Positions 9,825-20,059 of a DNA stretch of 64,000 bases are shown one piece after another. The DNA lies in the NCBI RefSeq assembly GCF_002080045.1, contig NZ_MUIN01000005.1:310288-374287 (forward strand), given 5' to 3'. The notes under the pieces were generated by a model. That model saw only the letters and a program-made list of their open reading frames with translations, had not been told where the DNA came from and searched no databases. Source of the stretch: Pseudomonas sp. Bc-h. GTDB lineage: Bacteria > Pseudomonadota > Gammaproteobacteria > Pseudomonadales > Pseudomonadaceae. The position numbers and the translations under genes were made by a program. Positions within the stretch are counted from its first letter, which is position 1; each line of letters starts with the position of its first letter.

Positions 9825-11073
9825 TGCAGTAGCCGGATTCAGCACTAATCATTTCACCGCCAACCTCTTGCGACGTGGCGTTCTGCGGCAACTGGCGCAT
9901 CTGCGTCACAGCCAGTTGGTGGTGTACGAAGGCGATGATCGCCACGTGTTCGGCGCGGCAGGTTCGGCGCTGTTGGGCGAGATCCACGTACAGGACGCGG
10001 CCGTCTGGGGGCTGGTCGCCAGTAACGGCTCGATCGGTGCGGGCGAAGCGTTCATTCACGGTTACTGGAGCAGCCCGGACTTGACGGCGGTGATCCGCGT
10101 GTTCGTCAGCAACCTGGATGTGCTGGATGCCCTGGAGGGTGGTCTGGCGCGCCTCGGCCGCCCCTTCGTGCAAGGCCTGCACTGGCTCAATCGCAATACG
10201 CGGGAAGGTTCGCAGAAAAACATCGCCGCTCACTACGACCTGGGCAACGATCTGTTCGAGCAGTTTCTCGACCCGACCATGATGTATTCGGCGGCGCAGT
10301 TCCTCAGCCCTGACGACACGCTGGAGCAGGCGCAGCTGAACAAACTGGAGCGGATCTGCCAGAAGCTCTCGCTCAAACCCAGCGACCATTTGCTGGAAAT
10401 CGGCACCGGCTGGGGCAGCATGGCGATTTACGCCGCCCAGCACTATGGCTGCAAAGTCACGACCACGACCCTTTCCAAAGAGCAGTTTGCCTACACCGAA
10501 AAGCGCATTGCCGAACTCGGCCTGCAAGACCGCGTCACGCTGCTGCTCACCGATTATCGTGACCTGTCCGGGCAATACGACAAGCTGGTCTCCATCGAAA
10601 TGATCGAAGCCGTAGGCCATCGTTTCCTGCCGACTTACTTCAAACAGTGCACGCAGTTGCTCAAGGACAACGGCCTGATGCTGCTGCAAGCCATCACCAT
10701 CCGCGAGCAGCGCTATGAACAGGCCCGGCGCAGCGTCGATTTCATTCAGCGCTACATCTTTCCGGGCGGCGCATTACCGTCCGTTACCCGAATGCTGGAA
10801 ATCGTCAGTGCCGACACCGACATGAACCTGCTGCATATGGAGGACTTCGGGCTGCATTACGCGAAGACCCTGCGCCTGTGGCACGACAACTTCCGCCATG
10901 CCACCGGTTACCTCACGGAACTCGGCTATGACGATTATTTCCTGCGTCTCTGGGAGTTCTACCTGTGCTACTGCGAGGGCGGATTTCTGGAGCGCACAAT
11001 CGGCACCGCGCAGTTGCTGCTGGCTAAACCCAAGGCCATCCCGCAGCCATTGCTGGGTCGGTTCGATGCTTAA
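9811..11073 (+). CDS. Cyclopropane-fatty-acid-synthase-like SAM methyltransferase
   Basis: A 420-residue member of the Cfa/UfaM family, which transfers a methyl or methylene group from SAM to a double bond of a phospholipid acyl chain. Visible signatures are NIAAHYDLGNDLFEQFLDP, LEIGTGWGSMAIYAAQHYG (SAM motif I), TTLSKEQFAYTEKRI, SIEMIEAVGH and QRYIFPGGALPS. Start at 9811 overlaps the DUF1365 gene. Whether it makes cyclopropane or branched methyl products cannot be read from sequence; its operon with COG2907 and DUF1365 genes and a photolyase favours the UfaM-like stress pathway over the housekeeping stationary-phase Cfa. Acts at the inner membrane surface. Confidence 0.9.
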   Translation: MKSPSAVAGFSTNHFTANLLRRGVLRQLAHLRHSQLVVYEGDDRHVFGAAGSALLGEIHVQDAAVWGLVASNGSIGAGEAFIHGYWSSPDLTAVIRVFVSNLDVLDALEGGLARLGRPFVQGLHWLNRNTREGSQKNIAAHYDLGNDLFEQFLDPTMMYSAAQFLSPDDTLEQAQLNKLERICQKLSLKPSDHLLEIGTGWGSMAIYAAQHYGCKVTTTTLSKEQFAYTEKRIAELGLQDRVTLLLTDYRDLSGQYDKLVSIEMIEAVGHRFLPTYFKQCTQLLKDNGLMLLQAITIREQRYEQARRSVDFIQRYIFPGGALPSVTRMLEIVSADTDMNLLHMEDFGLHYAKTLRLWHDNFRHATGYLTELGYDDYFLRLWEFYLCYCEGGFLERTIGTAQLLLAKPKAIPQPLLGRFDA

Positions 11074-11581
11074 AAAGCTCGTCAACGCCGTGTTGTTTCA
11101 GGTCGGCTGGTTCACCTGCGTCTTGGGTGGCAACAGCGGTTGGTTGCTGATCGCCCCGGTGATTTTTTTCGTACACCTGCGCTGGATTGGCTCATGGCAG
11201 GCCGAAGGCAAGCTATTGATGACAGTATTTGCCCTCGGGTGCGTCATCGACAGCGCACTGATCAAACTCGGCGTGTTCGATTTCGGTGAGGTCGGACGCG
11301 TCGTTCCCTTGTGGCTGGCGCTGCTGTGGCCGTTGCTCGCCACCACCTTGGGCCATTGCCTGGCGTGGTCCGCCAGGCCGTGGTGGCTGGCCAGCGTGCT
11401 TGGGGCTGTCGGTGGACCGGCGTCCTATATCGCGGGGTCTCATCTGACGTACGTCCAGTTGCCGCTCGGCGTCTGGCCTAGCGCGCTGATTCTCGCGGCG
11501 ATCTGGGCTGTTGTATTTCCGCTGCTGCACTGGCTGGCGGTCTATTTCCGCGAAGCACACAGTGGCGAAGTTTCAGCATGA
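11066..11581 (+). CDS. DUF2878 integral membrane protein
   Basis: A 171-residue hydrophobic protein, MLKKLVNAVLFQVGWFTCVL then about five predicted membrane segments (VGWFTCVLGG, WLLIAPVIFFVHL, LLMTVFALGCVIDSAL, VPLWLALLWPLLATTLG and a C-terminal ALILAAIWAVVFPLLHW). The pattern and the QVGWF N-terminus match DUF2878. ATG at 11066 overlaps the Cfa homologue's stop. Function is unknown; its invariant place behind the Cfa-like gene suggests a membrane partner in the same lipid pathway. Confidence 0.8.
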   Translation: MLKKLVNAVLFQVGWFTCVLGGNSGWLLIAPVIFFVHLRWIGSWQAEGKLLMTVFALGCVIDSALIKLGVFDFGEVGRVVPLWLALLWPLLATTLGHCLAWSARPWWLASVLGAVGGPASYIAGSHLTYVQLPLGVWPSALILAAIWAVVFPLLHWLAVYFREAHSGEVSA

Positions 11582-11639
11582 AGGCGGCGTCCGTCAGACC
11601 GCCCACCCGCGGCTCCCTCACTGCTTTACACTGCGGCCC

Positions 11640-11948
11640 ATGACTGTCATCCCCCTGCTCCAACTTCCCGCAGAACCTGCCGTCACCTGTTCGACCTGCG
11701 CGGCCTGCTGCTGCCAGCTTGAAGTGATGCTGATCACCGACACCGGTGTGCCTGAGCGTTTTATCGATACCGACGATTGGGGCGGCGAGGTGATGTTGCG
11801 CCTGGACGATGGCTGGTGCGCTGCGCTGGATCGCGACACGATGATGTGCACGATCTACGACAGGCGGCCATTGATCTGCAGAGAATTCGAGATGGGTGCG
11901 CCGGAATGCATTACCGAGCGGGAAGGGATTGCGACGGCGTATTTGTAG
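11640..11948 (+). CDS. YkgJ-family cysteine-cluster protein
   Basis: A 102-residue protein rich in cysteine: C17, C20, C23, C24 and C25 in the TCSTCAACCCQ stretch, and later cysteines in GWCAALD, MMCTIYDRRPLICREFE and APEC. The CxxCxxC plus CxIYxxRPxxCRxFE pattern defines the YkgJ/UPF0153 group, thought to bind zinc or an Fe-S cluster. ATG at 11640 was preferred because the frame upstream codes nothing family-like. It lies 58 bp after the DUF2878 gene and may be the last gene of the light operon or a separate unit. A REPIN follows. Confidence 0.85.
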   Translation: MTVIPLLQLPAEPAVTCSTCAACCCQLEVMLITDTGVPERFIDTDDWGGEVMLRLDDGWCAALDRDTMMCTIYDRRPLICREFEMGAPECITEREGIATAYL

Positions 11949-11966
11949 AGACTGACACGCCGCGCT

Positions 11967-12034
11967 GTAGCAGCCCGGCTTGCCGGCGATGGCATTCTCC
12001 TGATTGCCACCGCCGGCAAGCCGGACTGCTACAG
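11967..12034. repeat. REPIN 2
   Basis: Well preserved: starts GTAGCAGCCCGGCTTGCCGG and ends CCGGCAAGCCGGACTGCTAC, nearly perfect inverse halves around a short spacer. It fills the space between the convergent stops of the Cys-cluster gene (11948) and pagL (12056), a typical extragenic position. Confidence 0.9.
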
Positions 12035-12055
12035 ATGCTGACAGCGAATGATCGC

Positions 12056-12574
12056 TTAGAACGGCATCGTGTAATGAATCGCGTAGCTTTCGATACCGTC
12101 GTTGGTGCTGGTCAGGCCACCGTTGGAGTAGTGAGTGGCACGCAAGCCGACTTCATGACCACCGGCGAAGCGCAGACCGAAGCCCAGACGGTCTTCGAAC
12201 TGGAACGCACTGCCCAGTTTGTTGCCTTCGACTTCCGTGCGCTGGAATACAGCAGCACCGATACCGGCTTCAATGTAAGGTTTGACGCTCTCGCCGGAGA
12301 ACTCGTAAACGAATACCGGAGAAAACGAGAGGCTGTTGTTGCTGGAGTTCTTGTCACCTTCCCAGTAGGTGTAGGCGCCGCTCCAATAGCCGGTCAGGCG
12401 ACCAACACTGGTTTGCCACCAGCTCTTGTCCCAATCAAATTGCGCGCCCAAACGATAGGTCATCGTCGATTCGCCGGTGTGCCCCACCGAAAACTCAACA
12501 CCATCCGCCTGCGCGATTGCACTTTGCCCCGTTAACGCGGCCGCAATCGCAGCCAAACAAAACAGTCGCTTCAT
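12056..12574 (-). CDS. pagL: Lipid A 3-O-deacylase (PagL)
   Basis: A 172-residue outer-membrane beta-barrel enzyme that removes the 3-O acyl chain of lipid A. MKRLFCLAAIAAALTGQSAIAQA is a signal peptide of about 22 residues. The C-terminal part GLRATHYSNGGLTSTNDGIE holds the catalytic His and Ser (HYSN) and the downstream glutamate, and the protein ends in an aromatic Phe (MPF) as outer-membrane barrels do. It lies 114 bp downstream of murI on the same strand, with its own AT-rich upstream region, so it is likely transcribed separately. Confidence 0.9.
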   Translation of the reverse strand: MKRLFCLAAIAAALTGQSAIAQADGVEFSVGHTGESTMTYRLGAQFDWDKSWWQTSVGRLTGYWSGAYTYWEGDKNSSNNSLSFSPVFVYEFSGESVKPYIEAGIGAAVFQRTEVEGNKLGSAFQFEDRLGFGLRFAGGHEVGLRATHYSNGGLTSTNDGIESYAIHYTMPF

Positions 12575-12688
12575 CTGAAACTTCCCATTTTCGAATGCAG
12601 TTAGAAAATTTTTATATCAACAGACGTCCTGTAGAAATCTGTTGGCGAACATTAGTTCAGTCAAAAAGCAGCGCTATTCACGTTTTTT

Positions 12689-13489
12689 TCACGGAACGAA
12701 GCTTCGCACACTGTCAGATTTTTTCCATAGTAACGGTAGGATGTTTCGGAAATTATCCGGATCGCCGCTGGTCCAGAATTGCGCAGCCTGGGGATGGCCG
12801 CTTGCGAGCAGGTCTCGCTGACTGAGTAAACGCTGTAACTGGCGTGCGACGGCGGCGCCGGTGTCGATCAGGCTGATGGACGCGGGAATCATTTCCCGCA
12901 ACAGCGGTTTGAGGAAGGGATAGTGGGTGCAACCCAGGATGATCGTGTCGCAGCCTGCCGTCAGTAGCGGCTCGAGATAACCCTGAAGTAACTGGCGAAT
13001 GGCAGGGCTGGCCAGATCACCTGTCTCGATCAATTCCACCAGGCCCGGACACGGCTGGGTGATGACCTGAACATCTGCGGCGAATCGATCCAGCAAGGCG
13101 GCAAATTTTGCGCTCTGCAAGGTGCCGGTGGTTGCCAGCACGCCCACCACGCCGCTTCGCGTCGCCGCCGCTGCCGGTTTCACCGCTGGCTCCATGCCGA
13201 CGATTGGCCAGTCCGGGTAAAGCTCACGCACTTGTGCGACGCCGGCCACGGTTGCGGTGTTGCACGCCAGCACCAGCGCCTTGGCGCCCCTTTCATGGAA
13301 GAATCTGGCGATGGTCACGCAACGCTGGCGAATGAATTCCGGGGTCTTCTCGCCGTAGGGAATATTTCCGCAATCGGCCACGTACAGCAGCGACTCGCGG
13401 GGCAGCAACTGGCTGATTTCACCCAGCACCGACAATCCGCCGACCCCGGAATCGAACACTCCTACTGGCGCGTCGTTGTCTCTAGCCAT
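12689..13489 (-). CDS. murI: Glutamate racemase
   Basis: A 266-residue cofactor-independent racemase supplying D-glutamate for peptidoglycan. [13 protein letters not shown] near the N-terminus, ACNTAT (first catalytic cysteine) and [10 protein letters not shown] (second catalytic cysteine) are all present, so it should be active. It ends the hemA-prfA-prmC-moeB-murI run; the gap to moeB is 11 bp. Length is normal for the family. Confidence 0.97.
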   Translation of the reverse strand: MARDNDAPVGVFDSGVGGLSVLGEISQLLPRESLLYVADCGNIPYGEKTPEFIRQRCVTIARFFHERGAKALVLACNTATVAGVAQVRELYPDWPIVGMEPAVKPAAAATRSGVVGVLATTGTLQSAKFAALLDRFAADVQVITQPCPGLVELIETGDLASPAIRQLLQGYLEPLLTAGCDTIILGCTHYPFLKPLLREMIPASISLIDTGAAVARQLQRLLSQRDLLASGHPQAAQFWTSGDPDNFRNILPLLWKKSDSVRSFVP

Positions 13490-13500
13490 GCTTGACCGTT

Positions 13501-14268
13501 CTATCCATGAGGTTGTTCAGGCCCCGCGCCACAGACGCTGCAACCCGGATCGCGTTTGACTTTCAGCTCGCGGAATCGTGTACCCAGCGCGTCGATCAAC
13601 AACAGGCGACCGACCATGGGCTCGCCGAAACCGGCCAGCAGCTTAAGAGCTTCCAGCGCTTGCAGGCTGCCGACCAATCCCACCAAAGGCCCGATGACGC
13701 CTGCCTCGCTGCAGGTCAACTCCGTCTCGCTGCCATGCCCATACAAACAGTGATAGCACGGGCTTTCAGCGCGACGTGGGTCGAAGACTGATAACTGTCC
13801 TTCAAGACGAATCGCCGCGCCGCTGACCAAAGGTTTGCGCGCTGCAACGCAGGCCGCGTTGACCGCTTCGCGGGTAGTGAAGTTGTCGGAGCAATCGAGT
13901 ACCAGATCCACTGCTTCGACCGCGGCGGCGAGGGAATCTTCATCCAGCGCAGCCCGATGAGCAACCAGCCTGATTTCGGGGTTAATGGCTGTCAGGCGGG
14001 CGATGGCCGAATCGACCTTGCTCTGGCCCACGCTCTGGCTGTCATGAATGATCTGGCGTTGAAGATTGGTCAGATCGACCGTATCGAAGTCCGCCAGATG
14101 CAATTCACCGACACCGGCAGCGGCCAGATACAACGCCACTGGAGAACCCAGCCCGCCGACGCCGATGATCAGCGCGCGGCTCTGCTTGAGGCGCAACTGG
14201 CCGTCGATGTCGACCTGTTGCAAAAGGATCTGCCGGCTGTAGCGCAGCAGCTCTTCGTCGGTCAGCAC
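13501..14268 (-). CDS. moeB: Molybdopterin-synthase adenylyltransferase (MoeB/ThiF family)
   Basis: A 255-residue E1-like enzyme that adenylates the C-terminal glycine of Moa[22 protein letters not shown] is the ATP-binding loop, [13 protein letters not shown] the adenylation motif, and CYHCLYG with CSVCG provide the four zinc cysteines. Overlaps the end of prmC by 7 bp. MoeB and ThiF are hard to separate by sequence alone; the position next to prmC/prfA is the usual location of moeB in pseudomonads. Confidence 0.92.
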   Translation of the reverse strand: MLTDEELLRYSRQILLQQVDIDGQLRLKQSRALIIGVGGLGSPVALYLAAAGVGELHLADFDTVDLTNLQRQIIHDSQSVGQSKVDSAIARLTAINPEIRLVAHRAALDEDSLAAAVEAVDLVLDCSDNFTTREAVNAACVAARKPLVSGAAIRLEGQLSVFDPRRAESPCYHCLYGHGSETELTCSEAGVIGPLVGLVGSLQALEALKLLAGFGEPMVGRLLLIDALGTRFRELKVKRDPGCSVCGAGPEQPHG

Positions 14269-15095
14269 GGCACGCGGCCAAAGGTGATGCGTTCGTGGTC
14301 ACCCAGGTCGCGCCGCGTCTGAATCTGCTCGAAACCGTGACGGTTGAGCAGTTCACGCACCGCCGGGCCTTGATCGTAGCCATGTTCCAGCAACAGCCAG
14401 CCACCGGCTTCCAGATGCGCCGGCGCCTGGGAGACGATAAGGCGCAGGTCGTCCAGGCCGTCGGCACCTGACACCAGCGCACTGCTCGGCTCAAAACGCA
14501 CGTCGCCTTCGACCAGATGCGGGTCGCTGGACGCTATATAAGGAGGGTTGCTCAGGATCACATCGAAACGCTGGCCTTCCACGGCGCTGAACCAGTGGCT
14601 TTGCAGCACCCGAGCGTTATTCAGATGCAAACGCTGGCGGTTGCGTTCGGCGAGTTCGACCGCTTCTTCGACGCGATCCACCGCTGTGACTGTCCACTGC
14701 GGACGGTCCTTGGCCAGCGACAAGGCGATAGCGCCTGTGCCAGTACCCAGATCGAGCAAGCGATGAGGGATCGCCCCTGGCACCAGTTCCAGTGCGGTTT
14801 CCACCAGCATTTCGGTTTCCGGACGCGGGATCAGCGTGTGGGTCGCGACCTCAAGGTCGATGTTCCAGAAACCCTGTTGCCCGAGAATGTAAGCCACCGG
14901 CTCGCCGGTACGTCGGCGCTTGAGGTAACCCTCGAATGCCTGCGCGGCTTCGGTGCTGACAATACGCTCCGGCCAGGTGTGCAGAAAGCTGCGAGGCTTG
15001 CCCAGGGCAGCCGCCAACAGCAGTTCGACATCCAGACGGGCTGTCGGAGAATCCGGCAGTTCTGCGTTTCTTAACAAGCTGGCGATGATGGTCAT
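14262..15095 (-). CDS. prmC: Peptide chain release factor N5-glutamine methyltransferase
   Basis: A 277-residue SAM-dependent enzyme that methylates the GGQ glutamine of release factors. LLDLGTGTGAIALSLA is the SAM motif and SNPPYIAS the NPPY glutamine-binding motif. It immediately follows prfA (adjacent, no gap), which encodes its substrate RF1. Length and architecture (N-terminal helical substrate-binding domain, C-terminal Rossmann fold) are normal. Confidence 0.97.
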   Translation of the reverse strand: MTIIASLLRNAELPDSPTARLDVELLLAAALGKPRSFLHTWPERIVSTEAAQAFEGYLKRRRTGEPVAYILGQQGFWNIDLEVATHTLIPRPETEMLVETALELVPGAIPHRLLDLGTGTGAIALSLAKDRPQWTVTAVDRVEEAVELAERNRQRLHLNNARVLQSHWFSAVEGQRFDVILSNPPYIASSDPHLVEGDVRFEPSSALVSGADGLDDLRLIVSQAPAHLEAGGWLLLEHGYDQGPAVRELLNRHGFEQIQTRRDLGDHERITFGRVPC

Positions 15096-16178
15096 TTACT
15101 CACCCAGTGCCGCAAGTTGATCTGCCTGATACTCGGCAAGCAACGGTTCTATCACTGCATCGACCCCGCCGGCCAAAACTTCATCCAGCGAATAAAGGGT
15201 CAGGTTCACGCGGTGATCCGTCACTCGCCCCTGAGGGAAATTGTAGGTGCGAATACGTTCGGAGCGGTCGCCAGAACCCACCAGCAACTTGCGTTCGCTG
15301 GCAATCGCGTTGGCGGCGGCGGCGGTCTGCTGGTCGTTGAGCTTGGCCGACAACCAGGCCATGGCCCGAGCGCGGTTCTTGTGCTGGGAACGCTCTTCCT
15401 GACACTCAACGACGATACCGGTCGGCAAGTGCGTGATGCGAATCGCCGAATCGGTCTTGTTGACGTGCTGCCCCCCGGCACCTGAGGAACGATAGGTGTC
15501 GACACGCAGGTCGGCCGGGTTGATCTCGATAGTCTGCTGCTCGTCAGGCTCGGGCAATACGGCAACCGTGCACGCAGAGGTATGGATGCGCCCCTGGGAC
15601 TCGGTCTCGGGCACACGCTGTACACGGTGCGCGCCGGACTCGAACTTCAGTTTGCCATAGACATTCTCGCCCTCGACCCGAGCAATGACTTCCTTGAAGC
15701 CGCCATGCTCGCCTTCGTTCTCGGAGAGGATTTCGACCCGCCAGCCACGACGCTCCGCATAACGCGAGTACATGCGGAACAGGTCGCCTGAGAATATCGC
15801 CGCCTCGTCACCACCGGTGCCAGCCCGGATTTCCAGGAACACGTTACGACCGTCGTTCGGGTCCTTGGGCAGCAGCATCTTCTGCAGATCGCCTTCCAGA
15901 ACCTCCAGTCGATCCTTGGCCTCGCGCACTTCCTCGACCGCCATTTCGCGCATGTCCGGGTCGCTGTCCTTGAGCAGCGCCTGGGCACCTTCGAGGTCAC
16001 TCTGCACTTTCAGCAGTTGCTTGTAGGCCTGGATTACTGGCTCGACTTCGGCGTACTCACGGGAGTAGGCGCGGAATCTGGTCTGATCGGAAATGACTTC
16101 GGCATCGCCAAGCAGCGCGGTCAATTCCTCGAAACGGTCGCTGAGCACGTCCAGCTTATTGAGCAGTGAAGCTTTCAT
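15096..16178 (-). CDS. prfA: Peptide chain release factor 1
   Basis: A 360-residue RF1, terminating translation at UAA/UAG. The GGQ motif stands in [20 protein letters not shown], preceded by the tripeptide anticodon region; the long N-terminal coiled helices are intact. Its ATG overlaps the hemA stop by 4 bp, and prmC follows directly. Full length. Confidence 0.98.
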   Translation of the reverse strand: MKASLLNKLDVLSDRFEELTALLGDAEVISDQTRFRAYSREYAEVEPVIQAYKQLLKVQSDLEGAQALLKDSDPDMREMAVEEVREAKDRLEVLEGDLQKMLLPKDPNDGRNVFLEIRAGTGGDEAAIFSGDLFRMYSRYAERRGWRVEILSENEGEHGGFKEVIARVEGENVYGKLKFESGAHRVQRVPETESQGRIHTSACTVAVLPEPDEQQTIEINPADLRVDTYRSSGAGGQHVNKTDSAIRITHLPTGIVVECQEERSQHKNRARAMAWLSAKLNDQQTAAAANAIASERKLLVGSGDRSERIRTYNFPQGRVTDHRVNLTLYSLDEVLAGGVDAVIEPLLAEYQADQLAALGE

Positions 16179-17452
16179 TGCGGGGGTTTATCCGTGGAGC
16201 CCTCATGGAGGGCAAAGAGTTCCTGGGCCATGGCCAGCGCATCGACGCGGCCTTCGGCAGACAGCTTTTTCAGTTGCACGCTTGGCGCATGCATCAATTT
16301 GTTGGTCAGGCCACGTGCCAGCGCCATCAGTACATCTTCGGCGTTGCTGCCGTTGGCGAGCATGCGCTGAGCCTTTTGCAGCTCTTCGTCCCGCAGGCGC
16401 TCGCTTTGTTGACGATAGGCCTTGAGCACATCAACCGCCGCCAGTTCGCGCAGGCGCGACATGAAATCGTCGACGCCCACGCTTACCAGTTCTTCGGCCG
16501 CCTGGGCTGCACCCTGACGACTCTTGAGGTTTTCCGCGACGACTTCGTGCAGATCGTCCACGGTATACAGGTAAACGTCGTCCAGTTCGCCGACTTCGGG
16601 TTCGATGTCACGGGGGACAGCGATATCGACCATGAAGATCGGCTTGTGCTTGCGCAGTTTCAGCGCGCTTTCCACCGCGCCCTTGCCCAGGATCGGCAGC
16701 TGGCTGGCGGTAGAACTGATGACGATATCGCTGTTGACCAACTCAGCCGGGATATCGGCCAGCAGCACCGCGTGGGCGCCGAACTCTTCAGCCAGAATAC
16801 TTGCGCGCTCCAGCGTGCGGTTGGCGACAACGATACGCTTGACCCCCAGATCGTGCAGGTGTCGGGCGACCAGCGTGATGGTTTCGCCGGCGCCGATCAG
16901 TAATGCCTGGCTGCGTTGCAGGTCGCTGAAGATCTGCTTGGCGAGGCTGACCGCCGCAAAAGCGACCGAAACCGGGTTTTCGCCGATGGCCGTGTCGGTG
17001 CGCACCTGCTTGGCGGCACTGAATGTCGCCTGAAACAGACGCCCCAATAACGGCCCGATGGTGCCGGCTTCGCGGGCCACGGCATACGCGGACTTCATCT
17101 GCCCCAGAATCTGCGGCTCGCCCAGCACCAGCGAATCGAGCCCGGAAGCCACGCGCATCATGTGTCGCACGGCCGCGTCTTCCTCGTGCACATAGGCACT
17201 GGCGCGCAATTCGTCGATATTGAGGTGGTGATAATCGGCCAGCCAGTTCAGCACCACGTCGGCGGTGAGCTGATCCTGCTCTATATAAAGCTCGCTGCGA
17301 TTGCAGGTCGAAAGAATGGCCGCTTCGCGACTCTGGGTCAGGCGGCACAGCTGCTGCAATGCCTCGACCAACTGCTCAGGCGTAAATGCCACGCGCTCGC
17401 GGACATCCACTGATGCAGTCTTATGGTTGATACCCAGTGCAAGAAAGGCCAT
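16175..17452 (-). CDS. hemA: Glutamyl-tRNA reductase
   Basis: A 425-residue enzyme for the first committed step of tetrapyrrole synthesis, reducing Glu-tRNA to glutamate-1-semialdehyde with [24 protein letters not shown] is the typical N-terminus, [12 protein letters not shown] contains the catalytic cysteine, and the [12 protein letters not shown] region is in the C-terminal dimerisation domain. It heads the hemA-prfA-prmC-moeB-murI transcript, divergent from the TPR/lolB genes across a 258-bp region. Confidence 0.98.
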   Translation of the reverse strand: MAFLALGINHKTASVDVRERVAFTPEQLVEALQQLCRLTQSREAAILSTCNRSELYIEQDQLTADVVLNWLADYHHLNIDELRASAYVHEEDAAVRHMMRVASGLDSLVLGEPQILGQMKSAYAVAREAGTIGPLLGRLFQATFSAAKQVRTDTAIGENPVSVAFAAVSLAKQIFSDLQRSQALLIGAGETITLVARHLHDLGVKRIVVANRTLERASILAEEFGAHAVLLADIPAELVNSDIVISSTASQLPILGKGAVESALKLRKHKPIFMVDIAVPRDIEPEVGELDDVYLYTVDDLHEVVAENLKSRQGAAQAAEELVSVGVDDFMSRLRELAAVDVLKAYRQQSERLRDEELQKAQRMLANGSNAEDVLMALARGLTNKLMHAPSVQLKKLSAEGRVDALAMAQELFALHEGSTDKPPQ

Positions 17453-17710
17453 TCAAGGTCGCTGATGGTGACGTGAAGCCGGCAATTGTCCTACTTCAAT
17501 AGATTCAGGACAACCACCGCAATACATTCAGAACGACCAGGACCGTCTATTGTCCCTATAGAGATCCGCTTTGCGGCGCCGCGCCTGCGACAAATTGTCC
17601 AAGCGCAGGCTGTAAATAGCGGGTTCGTAGTTTTCGCGCGGGCTGTGGGTTTGCTCCCTGCCTTGTGTCATGATGCTTCCAAACCGCAGGTAAGCCGCCC
17701 TCTCTTCTAT

Positions 17711-19438
17711 ATGAATAAATCCTCCGCGTTGTTCCTTGCCCTTGTCGTTCTTGGTGGCTGTCAGTCTACGGCCCCTGTTTCCACGGAGCCTGCTGCTCCG
17801 GCGAAAGAAGCGACGCCCGCACCTGAGGCCAAACCCCAGGTTTATGGTTCGTTCACCCAGGAAACGGTCGTCAGCCTGCTGACCGCCGAGCTTGCCGGAC
17901 AACGCAATCGCTTCGACATTGCGCTGGACAACTACGTGACCGAGGCGATCAAGACCCAGGATCCTGGCATCTCCGAGCGCGCGTTCCGTATTGCCGAGTA
18001 TCTGGGCGCCGACCAGGCCGCTCTGGACACCTCGATGATCTGGGCGAAAAACGACCCGGGCAACCTCGAAGCGCAACGCGCCGCAGCCATTCAGCTGGCC
18101 CGCGCCGGTCGCTACGATGACTCCATGCGTTATATGGAGAAGGTGCTGCAGGGCCAGGGCGATACCCATTTCGACTTCCTGGCATTGTCGGCGGCGGAAA
18201 CCGACTCCAATACCCGCAAAGGCCTGCTCGCCAGCTTCGACCGCTTGCTGGCCAAATACCCGAAGAACGGCCAGCTGATTTTCGGCAAGGCCCTGCTGCT
18301 GCAACAGGAAGGTGACAGCGCCGCCTCGCTGAAACTGCTCGAGGACAACCCGCCGGGCGAAGGCGAAGTTGCGCCGATCCTGCTGCGCGCGCGTCTGCTG
18401 CAAAGCATGAATCGCGGCAAGGAAGCATTGCCGCTGCTGGAAAAAAGCATCAAGAAATACCCGGACGACAAGCGTCTGCGCCTGACGTACGCACGCATGC
18501 TGGTTGAGCAGAACCGTATGGAAGACGCCAAAGTGCAGTTTTCCAGCCTGGTTCAGCAATATCCGGATGACGATGAACTGCGTTACTCGCTGGCGCTGGT
18601 CTGCCTTGAAAACAAAGCCTGGGATGAAGCCCAGGGCTATCTGGAAGATCTGGTCGCCCGTGGCAGCCATGTCGATTCGGCCCATGTGAATCTTGGCCGC
18701 ATCTATGAAGAGCGCAATGATCCACAGAACGCGCTGAACGAATACGGCCAGGTCGGGCCGGGCAATGATTATCTGCCCGCACAGCTGCGTCAGGCCGATA
18801 TCCTGATGAGCAACGGCAGCACCGCCGAGGCCTCGAAACGTCTGGCCCAGGCCCGTGCGGACCAGCCCGATTACACCATTCAGTTGTATCTGATCGAAGC
18901 AGAAACCCTGACCAACAACAACCAGAGCGATCGTGGCTGGCAGGTGTTGAGCCAGGCGTTGAAGCAGTATCCGGACGACCTGAACCTGCTTTACACCCGC
19001 GCCATGCTGGCCGAGAAACGCGATGACCTGAAGCAGATGGAGACAGATCTGCGGGCGATTCTCAAACGCGAGCCGGACAACGCCATGGCGCTGAACGCGC
19101 TGGGTTATACCCTCTCTGATCGCACCACCCGCTACGCCGAAGCGAAGGAACTGATTGAACGGGCGCACCAGCTCAATCCGGAAGACCCTGCCGTGCTCGA
19201 CAGCCTGGGCTGGGTCAACTACCGCCTGGGCAATCTTGACGAGGCCGAACGCCTGCTGCGTGAAGCGCTGGAGCGTTACCCCGACCATGAAGTCGCCGCA
19301 CACCTGGGTGAAGTGTTGTGGGCCAAGGGCCAACAACGTGAAGCTCGCAAAGTGTGGGGCAAAGCCCTCGAACAGCAACCTGACAGTCCGGTCCTGCGCA
19401 GCACCTTGAAACGCCTGACCGGCTCCGAGACTCTCTGA
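17711..19438 (+). CDS. TPR-repeat lipoprotein
   Basis: A 575-residue lipoprotein. MNKSSALFLALVVLGGC ends in a lipobox with cysteine 17 as lipidation site, so the ATG at 17711 is chosen rather than in-frame codons further upstream. After a Pro/Ala-rich linker (residues about 20-45) the rest is made of tetratricopeptide repeats, e.g. ALNALGYTLSDRTTRYAEAK and LDSLGWVNYRLGNLDEAERL near the C-terminus. It precedes lolB by 3 bp in the same orientation, a conserved pseudomonad arrangement; a scaffold role at the outer membrane is likely but not known. Confidence 0.9.
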   Translation: MNKSSALFLALVVLGGCQSTAPVSTEPAAPAKEATPAPEAKPQVYGSFTQETVVSLLTAELAGQRNRFDIALDNYVTEAIKTQDPGISERAFRIAEYLGADQAALDTSMIWAKNDPGNLEAQRAAAIQLARAGRYDDSMRYMEKVLQGQGDTHFDFLALSAAETDSNTRKGLLASFDRLLAKYPKNGQLIFGKALLLQQEGDSAASLKLLEDNPPGEGEVAPILLRARLLQSMNRGKEALPLLEKSIKKYPDDKRLRLTYARMLVEQNRMEDAKVQFSSLVQQYPDDDELRYSLALVCLENKAWDEAQGYLEDLVARGSHVDSAHVNLGRIYEERNDPQNALNEYGQVGPGNDYLPAQLRQADILMSNGSTAEASKRLAQARADQPDYTIQLYLIEAETLTNNNQSDRGWQVLSQALKQYPDDLNLLYTRAMLAEKRDDLKQMETDLRAILKREPDNAMALNALGYTLSDRTTRYAEAKELIERAHQLNPEDPAVLDSLGWVNYRLGNLDEAERLLREALERYPDHEVAAHLGEVLWAKGQQREARKVWGKALEQQPDSPVLRSTLKRLTGSETL

Positions 19439-19441
19439 TTT

Positions 19442-20059
19442 ATGTTATTGCGCCACGTACTTGCATTCAGCCTCATCGCCCTGCTCGCCGGCTGTGCGGG
19501 CATCACCTCCCACGAAGCCGTTCAGGGCAAGGGCGACGCCAATAAATGGCGGGCCAATAAAGAACAACTCGCCAGCCTCGACGGCTGGCAGATCAACGGC
19601 AAGGTCGGCATTCGCGCGCCCAAGGATTCGGGTAGCGGCACGTTATTCTGGCTGCAACGTCAGGATTACTACGACATTCGCCTCTCCGGCCCGCTCGGTC
19701 GTGGCGCCGCACGCCTGACCGGCCGCCCCGGCGCGGTGTCGCTGGAAGTCGCCAATCAAGGCCGTTACGAGGCGCCGGATCCGGAAACCCTGCTCAAGGA
19801 TCAACTGGGCTGGAAGCTGCCGGTTTCGCATCTGGTCTGGTGGGTCCGCGGCTTGCCCGCCCCTGACAGCAAAAGCAGCCTGACCCTGGATGGCGACAGT
19901 CGCCTGTCCAATCTCGAGCAGGACGGCTGGCAGATCGAATACCTGAGCTACACCGAACAGAACGGCTACACGCTGCCCGAGCGCATGAAACTGCACGGCC
20001 AGGATCTGGATGTCACGCTGGTCATCAAGGACTGGCAACCGCGCAAACTGGGGCAATGA
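19442..20059 (+). CDS. lolB: Outer-membrane lipoprotein receptor LolB
   Basis: A 205-residue lipoprotein that accepts lipoproteins from LolA and inserts them in the outer membrane. The signal [18 protein letters not shown] ends in a lipobox (Cys18). [23 protein letters not shown] and WWVRGLPAP are recognisable LolB segments. Its stop overlaps the first ATG of ispE. Confidence 0.95.
   Translation: MLLRHVLAFSLIALLAGCAGITSHEAVQGKGDANKWRANKEQLASLDGWQINGKVGIRAPKDSGSGTLFWLQRQDYYDIRLSGPLGRGAARLTGRPGAVSLEVANQGRYEAPDPETLLKDQLGWKLPVSHLVWWVRGLPAPDSKSSLTLDGDSRLSNLEQDGWQIEYLSYTEQNGYTLPERMKLHGQDLDVTLVIKDWQPRKLGQ

Noticed and set aside
17528..19378. 616-codon open frame antisense to the TPR lipoprotein
   Set aside because: It mirrors the real gene in a GC-rich sequence, has no recognisable domain and overlaps a gene with a lipobox and clear TPR repeats.
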